Source: an uncultured Pedobacter sp. (GTDB lineage: Bacteria; Bacteroidota; Bacteroidia; Sphingobacteriales; Sphingobacteriaceae). Taken from it: a stretch of 64,000 nt of DNA. Position numbers and translations under genes: made by a program. The stretch spans positions 102,866 to 166,865 of the forward strand of contig NZ_CAMLIG010000006.1 of the NCBI RefSeq assembly GCF_946480185.1, in the 5' to 3' direction. Position 1 is the first letter of the stretch, and the number at the start of each line of letters is the position of its first letter. The notes beneath the pieces are model-generated. The model had not been told where the DNA came from. It was given only the letters and a program-made list of their open reading frames with translations, and made no database searches. This document shows positions 42,595-51,922 of this stretch, piece after piece.

Positions 42595-43734
42595 ATGAGC
42601 TCAACAACTTATCAAGCTGCAAAAACGGCTTCTCCAATTATCGAAAACCATTTTGCAGATTTAATAAGCGGTGCTAACGAAAACGGAGAGTTGGAATTAG
42701 CGAAAGCCCCTGATAAAGTTGTTATTGAAGAAATTATTAATGCCGCATTTTGGGCAAGTTTACGGAAAGAAGAAGGCAATTCACCTAAAATTTCCATCGC
42801 TTTTTTATCTCCCGAACAAGCAGAACAGCCCTTGCTTTTTGGTGCAAAATTGCCTTTATCCGTTGCTGTTTTAACCAAATTGGCCCCGGGGGTTGAGCGG
42901 GCGGGGATTCATTTAGGTGTGTGGGAAGAAAATGGTGTGTTGTACGTTTGGGGAACTACGTTAAAAATCCCAAACTATTGTTTTGTTTTAGATGTTTCTG
43001 AGCCGGGTTTAATTGTTATAAAACATCGTAGGTTGCAAGGTTTTGGAAAATACACCAACGTGGCCGTTTTAAAAGGCGATGAAGTAAAGTTTGTTGATAA
43101 GCAATGTGGTACTTTTGCCGAATGTCCGGCAATTGTTACGGCTTTATTAGATATTGATGCGCCCTGTTCGTTTAACGATGGCGTCAATGTTTTAATCCAA
43201 TTGGCGGTTTCTATGCGGGCGCATCATCATGGCGGTTTGTTGTTGGTTGTTCCTCCGCAGTCCAGCGATTGGAGACGCTCTATCGTACACCCACTTAATT
43301 ATCCGGTTTTTCCAACGTTTGGCGCATTGGCCGGTTTGCTAAAACGCGATGTAAAGGAACACGCCGATATTTTTTGGCAAACGGCTTTACGTAGCGAAGT
43401 GGAAAACATAGCCGGTTTAACCGCAATTGATGGCGCTACGGTAATCAGCAGAGACCATCATTTATATACTTTTGGAGCTAAAATTGTGCGTAGTACAGAA
43501 ACCACAACGGTAGAAAAAGTGCTGTTTTTAGAACCCATTGTTGATGGTGAAGCAAAAACAAAATTCATTGGTCAAATTGGTGGGACAAGGCATTTTGCGG
43601 CAGCGCAGTTTGTAAACGATCAACATGATTCATTGGCAATGGTGGCTTCGCAGGACGGGCATTTCACGGTTTTTAGTTGGTCGGCAAAGGAACAAATTGT
43701 TCAGGCTTATCGTATTGATACGCTGTTGATGTAG
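42595..43734 (+). CDS. Protein with a degenerate DisA-like (DACNV-type) domain
   Basis: A 379-residue soluble protein. The C-terminal half resembles the diadenylate cyclase (DAC) fold of DisA/CdaA: HHHGGLLLVVP (about residues 210-220), AIDGATVIS with the DGA motif at 279-281, and GGTRHFAAAQF at 329-339 where DisA has GTRHRAA. The final AMVASQDGHFTVFS stands where DAC enzymes have a V-S-E-E stretch. The third residue of RHR is Phe, so it may bind rather than make a cyclic dinucleotide. It fits my recollection of the probable sensor domain DACNV. The N-terminal half (1-190) is not recognised. It is divergent from htpG, with no effector gene nearby. Confidence 0.65.
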   Translation: MSSTTYQAAKTASPIIENHFADLISGANENGELELAKAPDKVVIEEIINAAFWASLRKEEGNSPKISIAFLSPEQAEQPLLFGAKLPLSVAVLTKLAPGVERAGIHLGVWEENGVLYVWGTTLKIPNYCFVLDVSEPGLIVIKHRRLQGFGKYTNVAVLKGDEVKFVDKQCGTFAECPAIVTALLDIDAPCSFNDGVNVLIQLAVSMRAHHHGGLLLVVPPQSSDWRRSIVHPLNYPVFPTFGALAGLLKRDVKEHADIFWQTALRSEVENIAGLTAIDGATVISRDHHLYTFGAKIVRSTETTTVEKVLFLEPIVDGEAKTKFIGQIGGTRHFAAAQFVNDQHDSLAMVASQDGHFTVFSWSAKEQIVQAYRIDTLLM

Positions 43735-43738
43735 TTTA

Positions 43739-43787
43739 AAGTCCGAGGTTTGCAGTTCGCGGTCATCCGTCGGCGGACTACGGACTT
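43739..43787. repeat. Inverted repeat in the DACNV-cyclophilin gap
   Basis: AAGTCCG at 43739-43745 and CGGACTT at 43781-43787 are perfect complements and enclose a GC-richer segment containing CCGTCGGCGGAC. This starts 4 bases after the preceding stop codon. It has no T-run and resembles the scattered intergenic repeats elsewhere in the window more than a terminator. Confidence 0.4.
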
Positions 43788-43832
43788 CTTAGCTATCCAA
43801 AAAAATAAATATCTTGCAGCAAATTAAAACGC

Positions 43833-44528
43833 ATGAAGAACCTGATATTAATCTTACTTAGTTTTTTTACTTTTTCAAGTTTTGCCGCTCCACCTAAAAA
43901 CACGTATATAAAAGTGCGGACCAATTACGGCACAGCTTACATCAAATTGTATAACGAGACACCTAAACATCGTGACAATTTCATCAAACTTGCTAAAGAG
44001 GGGATGTTAGACAGTACTTTGTTTCATCGTGTGATTCAAGAATTTATGATTCAAGGTGGCGATCCAACTTCAAAAACTGCAAAAGCAGGGGATCAACTCG
44101 GTGGTGGTGATATTGGCTACACTTTACCGGCAGAGTTTAGTGCAAATCTTTTCCATAAGAGAGGCGTTGTGGCTGCCGCCCGAGATAATAATCCGGCGAA
44201 AGCCTCCAGCGGATCCCAGTTTTATATTGTACAAGGAAAAAAATATACTGATGCAGAACTAGACGGGATAGAGAAAAACCGCTTGCAAAACAGAAAGTTT
44301 ACGCCAGAGCAAAGGGAAATATACAAAACAATAGGCGGTGCGCCATTTTTAGATGGTTCTTATACCGTTTTTGGCGAGGTTGTAAAAGGAATGCAAATGG
44401 TGGATAACATTTGCACCGTTAAAGTGGATAGAAACGACAGGCCCTTAACAGATATTAAAATGACCGTTTCGTTAGTCGAAAAGAAAGAGTTGAAAACGTT
44501 GCTAAAAGAGCTTAAAGCAAAAGGTTAA
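43833..44528 (+). CDS. Peptidyl-prolyl cis-trans isomerase, cyclophilin type
   Basis: A 231-residue cyclophilin with a signal peptide (LILILLSFFTFSSFA), so it should act as a folding catalyst in the periplasm. Catalytic-site motifs are LFHRVIQEFMIQGGDPTS (Arg, Phe, Met and Gln, about residues 66-83), ASSGSQFYIVQG and SYTVFGEVVKGMQMVD. An insert of about 40 residues after the QFYIVQG strand is common in Bacteroidota cyclophilins. The exonuclease gene starts 29 bases later. Confidence 0.93.
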   Translation: MKNLILILLSFFTFSSFAAPPKNTYIKVRTNYGTAYIKLYNETPKHRDNFIKLAKEGMLDSTLFHRVIQEFMIQGGDPTSKTAKAGDQLGGGDIGYTLPAEFSANLFHKRGVVAAARDNNPAKASSGSQFYIVQGKKYTDAELDGIEKNRLQNRKFTPEQREIYKTIGGAPFLDGSYTVFGEVVKGMQMVDNICTVKVDRNDRPLTDIKMTVSLVEKKELKTLLKELKAKG

Positions 44529-44557
44529 ATTGAAAACTAGAGCCTTAAATTAAATAG

Positions 44558-45325
44558 ATGAAAATTATATCATACAATGTTAACGGAATAAGGGCGGCAA
44601 TTAACAAAGATTGGTTTGCATGGTTACAGGCAACAGATGCTGATGTTGTTTGCTTGCAGGAAATTAAAGCCACGCCCGAACAAATTATTGACATTGTAAT
44701 TTTAGAACAGCTGGGTTACAAGCATTATTGGTTTCCGGCAGAGAAAAAAGGCTACAGCGGAACAGCTATTTTTTCTAAAGTAGAACCTAATCATGTAGAA
44801 TATGGTTGCGGAATAGAAGATTATGATAGAGAAGGAAGAGTAATAAGAGCCGATTTTAATGATTTTTCTATAATCAGTGCTTATTTTCCATCGGGAAGCA
44901 GTGGCGATGAACGTCAAGGATTTAAGTATAAATTTTTAGACGATATCGCAGATTACATCGCAAAGCTAAAAGTTGATTTTCCTAAACTGGTGATTTCTGG
45001 CGACTATAACATTTGCCACAGACCTATTGATATTCACAATCCAAAATCAAACGCAAATTCCTCGGGCTTTTTGCCAGAAGAGAGAGCTTGGATGGATAGC
45101 TTTATCCATCTCGGTTTTATAGATACGTTCAGGCACTTTAATGCAGACCCACATCATTATACTTGGTGGAGTTATAGGGCTGGTGCCAGAACAAAAAACT
45201 TAGGTTGGCGTATAGATTACCACATGTGTACAGTAGAATTGCTGGATAATTTAAAACGAGCCGCTATTTTGCCAGAAGCAAAACACTCAGACCATTGCCC
45301 AATTTTATTGGAATTGCAATTTTAA
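44558..45325 (+). CDS. xth: Exodeoxyribonuclease III
   Basis: A 255-residue AP endonuclease and 3'-5' exonuclease for base-excision repair. Motifs are ISYNVNGIRAAI (Asn), CLQEIKATPEQI (catalytic Glu), SGDYNICHRPIDIHNPKSN, the LGWRIDYHMCT block and the C-terminal KHSDHCPILLEL (catalytic Asp-His). The SGTAIFSK segment also fits. Standard length. Confidence 0.95.
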   Translation: MKIISYNVNGIRAAINKDWFAWLQATDADVVCLQEIKATPEQIIDIVILEQLGYKHYWFPAEKKGYSGTAIFSKVEPNHVEYGCGIEDYDREGRVIRADFNDFSIISAYFPSGSSGDERQGFKYKFLDDIADYIAKLKVDFPKLVISGDYNICHRPIDIHNPKSNANSSGFLPEERAWMDSFIHLGFIDTFRHFNADPHHYTWWSYRAGARTKNLGWRIDYHMCTVELLDNLKRAAILPEAKHSDHCPILLELQF

Positions 45326-45330
45326 AGAAT

Positions 45331-45362
45331 ATTGTCTCCTGCCTCACGTTTTAATACATTTG
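45331..45362 (+). promoter_or_regulatory. Promoter upstream of the PorY-like kinase gene
   Basis: ATTG at 45331-45334 and TACATTTG at 45355-45362 are 20 bases apart. The box ends 8 bases before the ATG at 45371, so the mRNA leader would be only a few bases long. Confidence 0.45.
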
Positions 45363-45370
45363 TTAGCTAA

Positions 45371-46573
45371 ATGAGTCTTTACGAAAATAAGCGGAGGTGG
45401 AAGTATTTTCTGTTGATTGGTGCAGTTTTTATTGCAGCAACGTCTTTATGGTACACGGATTTATTGGTTCGCGGGATTTCAAAATCAGAACGTACGCGAG
45501 CCGAGGTTTGGAGCCAAAGTTTTAAAAAGATGTTTGAAACGGATAACGAGGAAATGATGAATTACTTGTTTACCGTAAATGATAGTTTAAAAGTTCCGGC
45601 AATTGTTACTGATGAACAAGACTCAATAACAACTTATACTGCTCTTGACACTACAAAAACCTACTATAAAATAGATACTGCCCGGAAATACGACCCACGT
45701 TACTTTTTACGGCAATTAAAAATCATGAAGGCGCAACACGCTCCCATCAAGATAGAAACAAATGGACAGGTAAAGTACGTTTATTATAGAGACAGCTTTT
45801 TACTTACACAACTTCGTGTTTTTCCATACATCCAGTTAACTATTATTGCGCTTTTTTTAATGACAGCCTATCTCATTTTTAGCTCATCAAGGCGGAGCGA
45901 GCAAAATCAGGTTTGGGTAGGTTTGGCCAAGGAAACAGCACACCAGCTGGGTACGCCAATATCATCATTAATGGCTTGGATAGAACTGCTGAAAAGTAAG
46001 TTTGATGCAGAAGAAGACCCGCTGATTTTGCAGATGGAAAACGACGTTAAAAGGTTAGAAATTGTTGCGGATCGTTTTTCTAAAATTGGCTCAAGGCCGA
46101 TATTAACCAGCCACCGTGTTTACGAAACCATAAAAGATTACGTAGATTATTTCAGCGTTCGGGTGAGCGATAAAATTAGTTTTGAGGTTAACGGCGATGA
46201 GCATCAAGAAGCTTTATTGAACATCCCACTTTTTGATTGGGTGATAGAAAATATCTTGAAAAATGCTGTAAATGCCATTGGCGGGCAAGGGAAAATATCA
46301 ATAAACATTATTGAAAATATTGCAAAAGAGCAGATATTTGTAGATATTACAGATACCGGTAAGGGAATTCCACGTTCTAAATTCGACGCGATTTTTCAGC
46401 CCGGTTTTACCACCAGAAAAAGAGGCTGGGGATTAGGGCTTTCGCTTACCAAAAGAATAATTGAAAATTACCATAAAGGACATGTTTTTGTAAAAGAGTC
46501 TGAAATTGGAAAAGGAACAACATTTAGAATCATCATAAAAAGTAGTTTAAACTATGTACCAACCACTAGCTAA
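45371..46573 (+). CDS. Sensor histidine kinase, PorY-like
   Basis: A 400-residue kinase with membrane helices at about 11-30 and 151-171 enclosing a periplasmic domain of about 120 residues. The H-box reads LAKETAHQLGTPISSLMAWI (His191), a form in which the usual HEIRTP is replaced by HQLGTP. ATP-site motifs are ENILKNAVNAIGGQGKI, DTGKGIPRSKFD and RGWGLGLSLTKRIIEN. The HQLGTP box and small periplasmic domain fit my recollection of PorY, the partner of PorX (gene at 25809). No response-regulator gene is adjacent. The next gene overlaps its end by 20 bases. Confidence 0.82.
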   Translation: MSLYENKRRWKYFLLIGAVFIAATSLWYTDLLVRGISKSERTRAEVWSQSFKKMFETDNEEMMNYLFTVNDSLKVPAIVTDEQDSITTYTALDTTKTYYKIDTARKYDPRYFLRQLKIMKAQHAPIKIETNGQVKYVYYRDSFLLTQLRVFPYIQLTIIALFLMTAYLIFSSSRRSEQNQVWVGLAKETAHQLGTPISSLMAWIELLKSKFDAEEDPLILQMENDVKRLEIVADRFSKIGSRPILTSHRVYETIKDYVDYFSVRVSDKISFEVNGDEHQEALLNIPLFDWVIENILKNAVNAIGGQGKISINIIENIAKEQIFVDITDTGKGIPRSKFDAIFQPGFTTRKRGWGLGLSLTKRIIENYHKGHVFVKESEIGKGTTFRIIIKSSLNYVPTTS

Positions 46574-47075
46574 CGAATACGCACCATTTTATCAGGAATA
46601 TATTGACCTCGCATCTGCCGGCAACCAGCCTATTTTGCGACGTTTAAAAAACCAATTGAATTCTATAGACGATTTTTTGGCCGACATCCCAGAAAAAAAA
46701 TACGATTACGCTTACGCGGAAGGAAAATGGACAGTAAAAGAAGTCATTTCGCATTTGATAGATACCGAACGAGTAATGACTTATAGAGCAATGCGGATAG
46801 CAAGAAACGACCAAACAGATTTACCCGGATTTGACCAAGACGCTCTGGTGGCAAACACCAACATGAGTAAATACACTTATAGCGATTTAGTAGATGAACT
46901 AGTAATGTTGCGCCAAGCTAATTTGTTTTTCTTTAAATCATTATCTGATGAAGATATGAAGAAAAAAGGAACAGCAAACGGACACCAAATTTCTGCGGGA
47001 GCTTTGCTTTTCATTATTGTGGGGCATATTGAGCACCATTTTAATGTGCTTAAAACCTTATACCTTAAAAAATGA
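46554..47075 (+). CDS. DinB-like metal-binding protein
   Basis: A 173-residue four-helix-bundle protein of the DinB/YfiT superfamily. Likely metal-binding histidines are in VKEVISHLIDTERVMTYRAM and the C-terminal IIVGHIEHHFNVLK. Members include thiol transferases (for mycothiol or bacillithiol) and damage-inducible proteins, so the reaction cannot be specified. It overlaps the kinase gene by 20 bases and the thioesterase gene by 4 bases, implying a single transcript. Confidence 0.85.
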   Translation: MYQPLANEYAPFYQEYIDLASAGNQPILRRLKNQLNSIDDFLADIPEKKYDYAYAEGKWTVKEVISHLIDTERVMTYRAMRIARNDQTDLPGFDQDALVANTNMSKYTYSDLVDELVMLRQANLFFFKSLSDEDMKKKGTANGHQISAGALLFIIVGHIEHHFNVLKTLYLKK

Positions 47076-47503
47076 TTTGGTTTAAAGAATACAATGTCGT
47101 AGAACTAAATAACCGCCATCCCAATCATCTCGGTGCTTTTTTGGGCATCGAGTTTATAGAAATTGGTGATGATTTTATTAAAGCTACCATGCCAGTGAAT
47201 GCAAAAACGCACCAACCTATCGGGATTTTACATGGTGGCGCCAACGTTGTACTTGCAGAAACTTTAGGAAGCGTAGCAAGTAACTTAGTTTTAGACCCCG
47301 ATAAATTTATGGGCGTAGGTTTAGAAGTTAATGCTAATCATTTACGGCCTGTAAAAGACGGAGTGGTTACGGCAATTTGCACCCCATTGCACATTGGTGG
47401 CAAAACCCACGTTTGGGATATTAAAATCTACAATGATAAAGGCAAACTTAATTGCGTAAGCAGATTAACTGTGGCGGTTGTACCGGCGGTAAATGCAGGT
47501 TAG
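47072..47503 (+). CDS. Hotdog-fold thioesterase (PaaI/MenI-like)
   Basis: A 143-residue acyl-CoA thioesterase with the family core PIGILHGGANVVLAETLGSV (about residues 50-69) and GLEVNANHLRPVKDGVVTA (90-108). It probably hydrolyses an aromatic or naphthoyl CoA thioester (MenI-type) or similar, but the substrate is not determined here. It overlaps the DinB-like gene (ATGA). A degraded copy of its 3' end lies 13 kb away at 60507-60544, on the other side of the SusCD locus. Confidence 0.9.
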   Translation: MIWFKEYNVVELNNRHPNHLGAFLGIEFIEIGDDFIKATMPVNAKTHQPIGILHGGANVVLAETLGSVASNLVLDPDKFMGVGLEVNANHLRPVKDGVVTAICTPLHIGGKTHVWDIKIYNDKGKLNCVSRLTVAVVPAVNAG

Positions 47504-47550
47504 ATGCGTTGCTTTGATAAATATCAATTAGCTTTCTAGAAATCCGTCAT

Positions 47551-50500
47551 TTACTTATTTAACTTAAATTTCTTTTTAAATGTTGGGCGGTATTTTTTAA
47601 CGAAAGCAGAAGGCTGCATGCCGAAAAGTTTATTAAAATGCTCCCTAAAATATTTAATGTCATTTATACCACAGGCAAATGCAGCTTCGTTTACTAGGCT
47701 GTCCGAATAAACTAGAATTTCAGCTGCCTTTCTTAAGCGAATAAATCTTATAAACGAAGTAGCTGACTGGCCGGAAGATGCTTTTATTTTTTTGTAAAGG
47801 TTGGAGTGACTCATCCCCATTGCATCGGCTAAAGCATCTACGCCAAAATTCGGATTTTGTATTTCGCTGTTGATTATCTCCGAACAAGTGTTAAGGAAGT
47901 TTTTTTGCTCTTCGGTTATGCTGTGATTCAGTTCTGGATTCCCAATTTCGTTGAAAAAGTATTGATGGAGATCTGTTCGGGTTTTCAACATCGCTTCAAC
48001 ACGGGCCTTAAGTATATCAACATCAAAAGGTTTGCTAATATAATCATCGGCACCCTCTTTTATTCCCTTTAATTTTATTTCTGACGAAGCACTAGCCGTA
48101 AGTAAAATAATAGGTATATGGTTGATTGAAGGATCTTTTTTTATTGCTTCGCACAATTCAATACCATCTAGATTTTCCATCATTACGTCGCTTATAATTA
48201 AGTCTGGGCGCTGACTTCTAATTATTTTCAGTGCTTGGTCTCCGTCTTGCGCCTCTAAAATATTAAAGTTCTGTTCAAATATGCTGATGATATAATTCCG
48301 CATTTCTTCGTAGTCATCTACAATAAGTATGCATTTTTTGTCGCTCGTAATTGATGGTATAACAAAAGGAACTTTATCTTTTTTCTGTTCAATTGTATCT
48401 ATTTGGAAATCATCCTTTAGCTCATCTATTGTGGTGTGCTTGGGTTCAATTTCTAAAACTGTGATGCCTTTCCCAAAATGAGTTTTTCCTTTTTGTAATT
48501 CTACAGTGAATATAGAGCCGTTTGGTTTGTTATTTACAACGGTAACTTTACCGAAGTGAAGGTCCGCAAATCTTTTTACTAGATATAAACCTATACCAAA
48601 GCCATTTTGTAATTTTTTAGATCTTGTATCTGCTTGGTAAAACTTATCGAACAATTTCTCTACGTTTTCTTCCGCTATACCCGTTCCGGTATCTTCTACA
48701 GAAAAAGAGATGCTGTCTGGCAGTTCTGAGAGCCTTAATGTTACTTTTCCGCCTTTTGGGGTATATTTAATTGCGTTCCCAAGCAAATTAAAAAGTATGA
48801 TTTCAATTTTTTCTTTATCTCCGTAAATTTCTGTTTGGATAGATCCGGTTATTTCGTAAGCAATATCATGAAGAAGTGTTTCACTTTTAAAGCAAGCAAA
48901 GGCATCTTCGCATAACGATTGGATGTTAAATTTGCTTATTTGTAAGTGATAAGTATCACTGTCAACTTTTCTAAATAATAGCAGTTGATCTATTAAACTT
49001 AAAAGTCTTCGTGAATTTTTAAAAATGGTTTGTAAACTTTCTCCTGCATGCTGCAACTCATTTTTCCGAAGTAAATCTTTTACAGGGTTAATGATGAGTG
49101 TAAGTGGCGTTCTAAACTCGTGAGATATATTAGTGAAAAAATCAAATTTGCTTTCGTTAATTTCAGCCTCTTTTTCAGCTTTTATTTTATTTATTTTAAG
49201 TTCGTAACTTAAATTTGCTTGTTTAACCCTGTAACGATTATATAAAAAAATTGCGCCTGCTAATCCTAGAAGATAAATTAAGTAAGCCCAAATGGTACGA
49301 AACCAAGGCGGCAATACAGTTATGGATATCAGTTTCTCTTTTGGGTTCCATTGCCCTTCTGTATTTGTTGACTTGATATGGAATGTGTAATTGCCTTCTG
49401 TTAAACGTGAGTAATAAGCACTTCTAATTGAAGTATAGGTCCAGGCTTTATCCCATCCTTCTAAATAGTAAGCATACTGGATTTTATTTGGCGCAGAATA
49501 TTCTAAGGCAGCGTAATCTATATTTACAACTGCATCTTCATAGCTTAAAGTGAGGTTGTTTAGAGAAGCTAAACTGCCTGAACTGGAGCCAGTTTGTTTT
49601 TGGGAACCGATTTTTTTATTCATTACTTCCAAATCGGTAATTAGCAATTTCGGGAAGCCTGTATAAGTTGTTATTTTTTTCGGATTAAAATAATTGAAGC
49701 CTTTAATACCGCCGAAAAGTATAGTTCCGTCTTTTAAGGTTAGCGCGGCATTGTAACTAAATTGGTTGCTTTGTAATCCATCTGCCTCATAAAAGTTGGT
49801 GAATTTCTCGGTTTTTGAATTAAATTTTGAGATTCCATGGAAGGTGCTAATCCAAAGATTTCCTTCTGTATCTTTTTGAATATTTAATACACTATTATTG
49901 CACAGGCCTTCTGTTTCGGTAAAGGTTTTAAAAGTGTTGTTATGGGTATTTAAGTAGATGAGTCCGGTATATTGTACGCCTATCCAAAGATTATTGTTTT
50001 TATCAAAAGAAATTGCCCTTATAGGGTGTTTAAACTGATAGGATATTAACTTTTTGTGAACGGCATCAACTTTTGTCAGCTTCCCGGATTCACTACCAAA
50101 CCATAATAAATTATTGTTGTCCTCTGCTATGGTAATAATATGATCAAGACTTTTGTAGACTACTTCAAACCGGTTTCTTGTTTGATTAAATTTATAGGTA
50201 TAATTAACGCCATAGGCTGTACCTGCCCATATATCACCCTTTGAGTCACAAAACAACTTCCACACATTATGATCTTCTCCCTGAGGGTTTATACATCTAA
50301 AATGCTCAAAAGATTGATTTCTCGGATTAAATCTATTAATGCCGCCACCAAAAGTGCTTATCCAAATATTGCCTTCCCGATCGTCAACCAGGCTGGTAAT
50401 GTTATTATTACTGAGGGAATTTTCCTTCCCTAACGTACCGTTATAGTTCCTGAAGGTATTTGTTTTACGATTCCAAACAGAAAGTCCCCCGCCGTCCGTA

Positions 50501-51624
50501 CCTATCCAAATATTGCTATTCTGATCTTCACAGAATGAAAGTACAAAATCATCTACTAAGCTGTTGGAGTTGTTATGGTCATGTGCAACTGTAGTAAATT
50601 TGTTTTTCCGTTTATCTATTATATTAATACCTCCTCGTAAAGTTCCCATCCAAATCCGATCTTCGTTATCAAATAAAATAGACATCACAGCATTGCTGTT
50701 GAGGTTTCTTTTAATTGGCTTACCCAATATCTCTCTGATTTTTTTACCGGTGTTGTCGAGGATACTAATTCCGCCACCATCTGTTGCTACCCAAATCTCA
50801 CCATTCCGGTTTTTTTTAATTTCGGTAGCTCTAAGTACTTTCTCTCCCCCGAGATTTTGATGGAATATAATTTTATAGCGCTTTGTGTCGAATTTGTAGA
50901 TTTCCTGACCCTTTGCTATCCATAAAACGTCATGCTTATCTTTGTACATACAATTCGATGTCGAGAATTGGTCACTTACTAATCTCAATTTTTTGGTTTG
51001 CGAGTTAAAAGTGCACAGTCCAGTGCCTTCAATTACAAACCAGACATCTGTACCGTCTATTGATATTGAGATAATATTGTATGCTGATAACGGGATGTTT
51101 TTTAAACTCAGAGGGACTTCTACTAGGTCTTTCCCAGCAGCTTTATAAAGTAACCCTTGTTTATTAGTAGCAACCCATAACCCACCTTTTTCATCTTTTA
51201 CGATTGCGTTAACCTCCGCATCGGCTTTAAGGCTTTTCTGCGTTTTTGGGTTATAGAACTTTGGCGTATGGAATTTGGAAGAAAAATTATTATAAATGCT
51301 AATACCATTTTTTGTACCCACCCAAAGATCGCCATTTTCTTCACTGGCTATACATCCTATTCTGTTAAATGCAACTGAAGACGAATCGTTTTTATTATTT
51401 CTAAAAACTTTGAACTCATACCCATCATAACGGTTTAGCCCATCGTCAGTGCCAAACCACATGTAACCATACCTGTCTTTAAATATAGTGTTTACAGAAT
51501 TATTAGAAAGCCCGTTTTCTATACCTAAATAAGTTATTTCGTCAACTTGCGCCTTTGCTATTTTAACAAAGATAATTGGCAGGAGAAGCAACAGGATGAT
51601 ACGTTTCACAAGTGGATAGCGCAA
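47551..51624 (-). CDS. Hybrid two-component system regulator (HTCS)
   Basis: A 1357-residue single-chain sensor and transcription factor. Order: signal peptide (1-25), a two-bladed propeller periplasmic sensor of repeated LWIGT/IWIST-type units (about 30-690), a Y_Y_Y domain (about 705-770), one membrane helix (about 777-797), a kinase with H-box FTNISHEFRTPLTLIINPV (His near 834) and ATP site LGNAIKYTPKGG, a receiver with ILIVDDYEEMRNYI and Asp near 1145 in LIISDVMMENLDG, and a C-terminal AraC-type helix-turn-helix (about 1255-1350). HTCS proteins bind oligosaccharides in the periplasm and switch on the adjacent SusCD genes, here divergent at 52126. Confidence 0.95.
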   Translation of the reverse strand: MRYPLVKRIILLLLLPIIFVKIAKAQVDEITYLGIENGLSNNSVNTIFKDRYGYMWFGTDDGLNRYDGYEFKVFRNNKNDSSSVAFNRIGCIASEENGDLWVGTKNGISIYNNFSSKFHTPKFYNPKTQKSLKADAEVNAIVKDEKGGLWVATNKQGLLYKAAGKDLVEVPLSLKNIPLSAYNIISISIDGTDVWFVIEGTGLCTFNSQTKKLRLVSDQFSTSNCMYKDKHDVLWIAKGQEIYKFDTKRYKIIFHQNLGGEKVLRATEIKKNRNGEIWVATDGGGISILDNTGKKIREILGKPIKRNLNSNAVMSILFDNEDRIWMGTLRGGINIIDKRKNKFTTVAHDHNNSNSLVDDFVLSFCEDQNSNIWIGTDGGGLSVWNRKTNTFRNYNGTLGKENSLSNNNITSLVDDREGNIWISTFGGGINRFNPRNQSFEHFRCINPQGEDHNVWKLFCDSKGDIWAGTAYGVNYTYKFNQTRNRFEVVYKSLDHIITIAEDNNNLLWFGSESGKLTKVDAVHKKLISYQFKHPIRAISFDKNNNLWIGVQYTGLIYLNTHNNTFKTFTETEGLCNNSVLNIQKDTEGNLWISTFHGISKFNSKTEKFTNFYEADGLQSNQFSYNAALTLKDGTILFGGIKGFNYFNPKKITTYTGFPKLLITDLEVMNKKIGSQKQTGSSSGSLASLNNLTLSYEDAVVNIDYAALEYSAPNKIQYAYYLEGWDKAWTYTSIRSAYYSRLTEGNYTFHIKSTNTEGQWNPKEKLISITVLPPWFRTIWAYLIYLLGLAGAIFLYNRYRVKQANLSYELKINKIKAEKEAEINESKFDFFTNISHEFRTPLTLIINPVKDLLRKNELQHAGESLQTIFKNSRRLLSLIDQLLLFRKVDSDTYHLQISKFNIQSLCEDAFACFKSETLLHDIAYEITGSIQTEIYGDKEKIEIILFNLLGNAIKYTPKGGKVTLRLSELPDSISFSVEDTGTGIAEENVEKLFDKFYQADTRSKKLQNGFGIGLYLVKRFADLHFGKVTVVNNKPNGSIFTVELQKGKTHFGKGITVLEIEPKHTTIDELKDDFQIDTIEQKKDKVPFVIPSITSDKKCILIVDDYEEMRNYIISIFEQNFNILEAQDGDQALKIIRSQRPDLIISDVMMENLDGIELCEAIKKDPSINHIPIILLTASASSEIKLKGIKEGADDYISKPFDVDILKARVEAMLKTRTDLHQYFFNEIGNPELNHSITEEQKNFLNTCSEIINSEIQNPNFGVDALADAMGMSHSNLYKKIKASSGQSATSFIRFIRLRKAAEILVYSDSLVNEAAFACGINDIKYFREHFNKLFGMQPSAFVKKYRPTFKKKFKLNK

Positions 51625-51922
51625 AGCAATAAAAAAGTAGTTAAATGAAAAGGTTTTATAAACAGCAAAATAAGGACTTTCTCGTTGTTCGTCGCAATTT
51701 ACAAATTATATTCAATAGCCAAATCCGGCTGATAGGTTTAGCTGTTAATTTTTAATTTTCTCTTCCTGTCTCTAAATATTTAAAGGCTGATGTTTCGGCG
51801 TATCAGGTAATAGAACAACATTTGCCAGTTTCCCTATTTATAGCTCCACTTTAGGAGAGATGCCGGAACAAGCAATAAAAATCGGAAATACCCCCTTAAT
51901 ATTATCATTTTGCCCCCGAAAA

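Noticed and set aside
42595..43734. A CBASS-type or other cyclic-nucleotide defence system around the DisA-like protein
   Set aside because: No effector, CD-NTase, nuclease or membrane toxin gene is adjacent; the neighbours are htpG and a cyclophilin.
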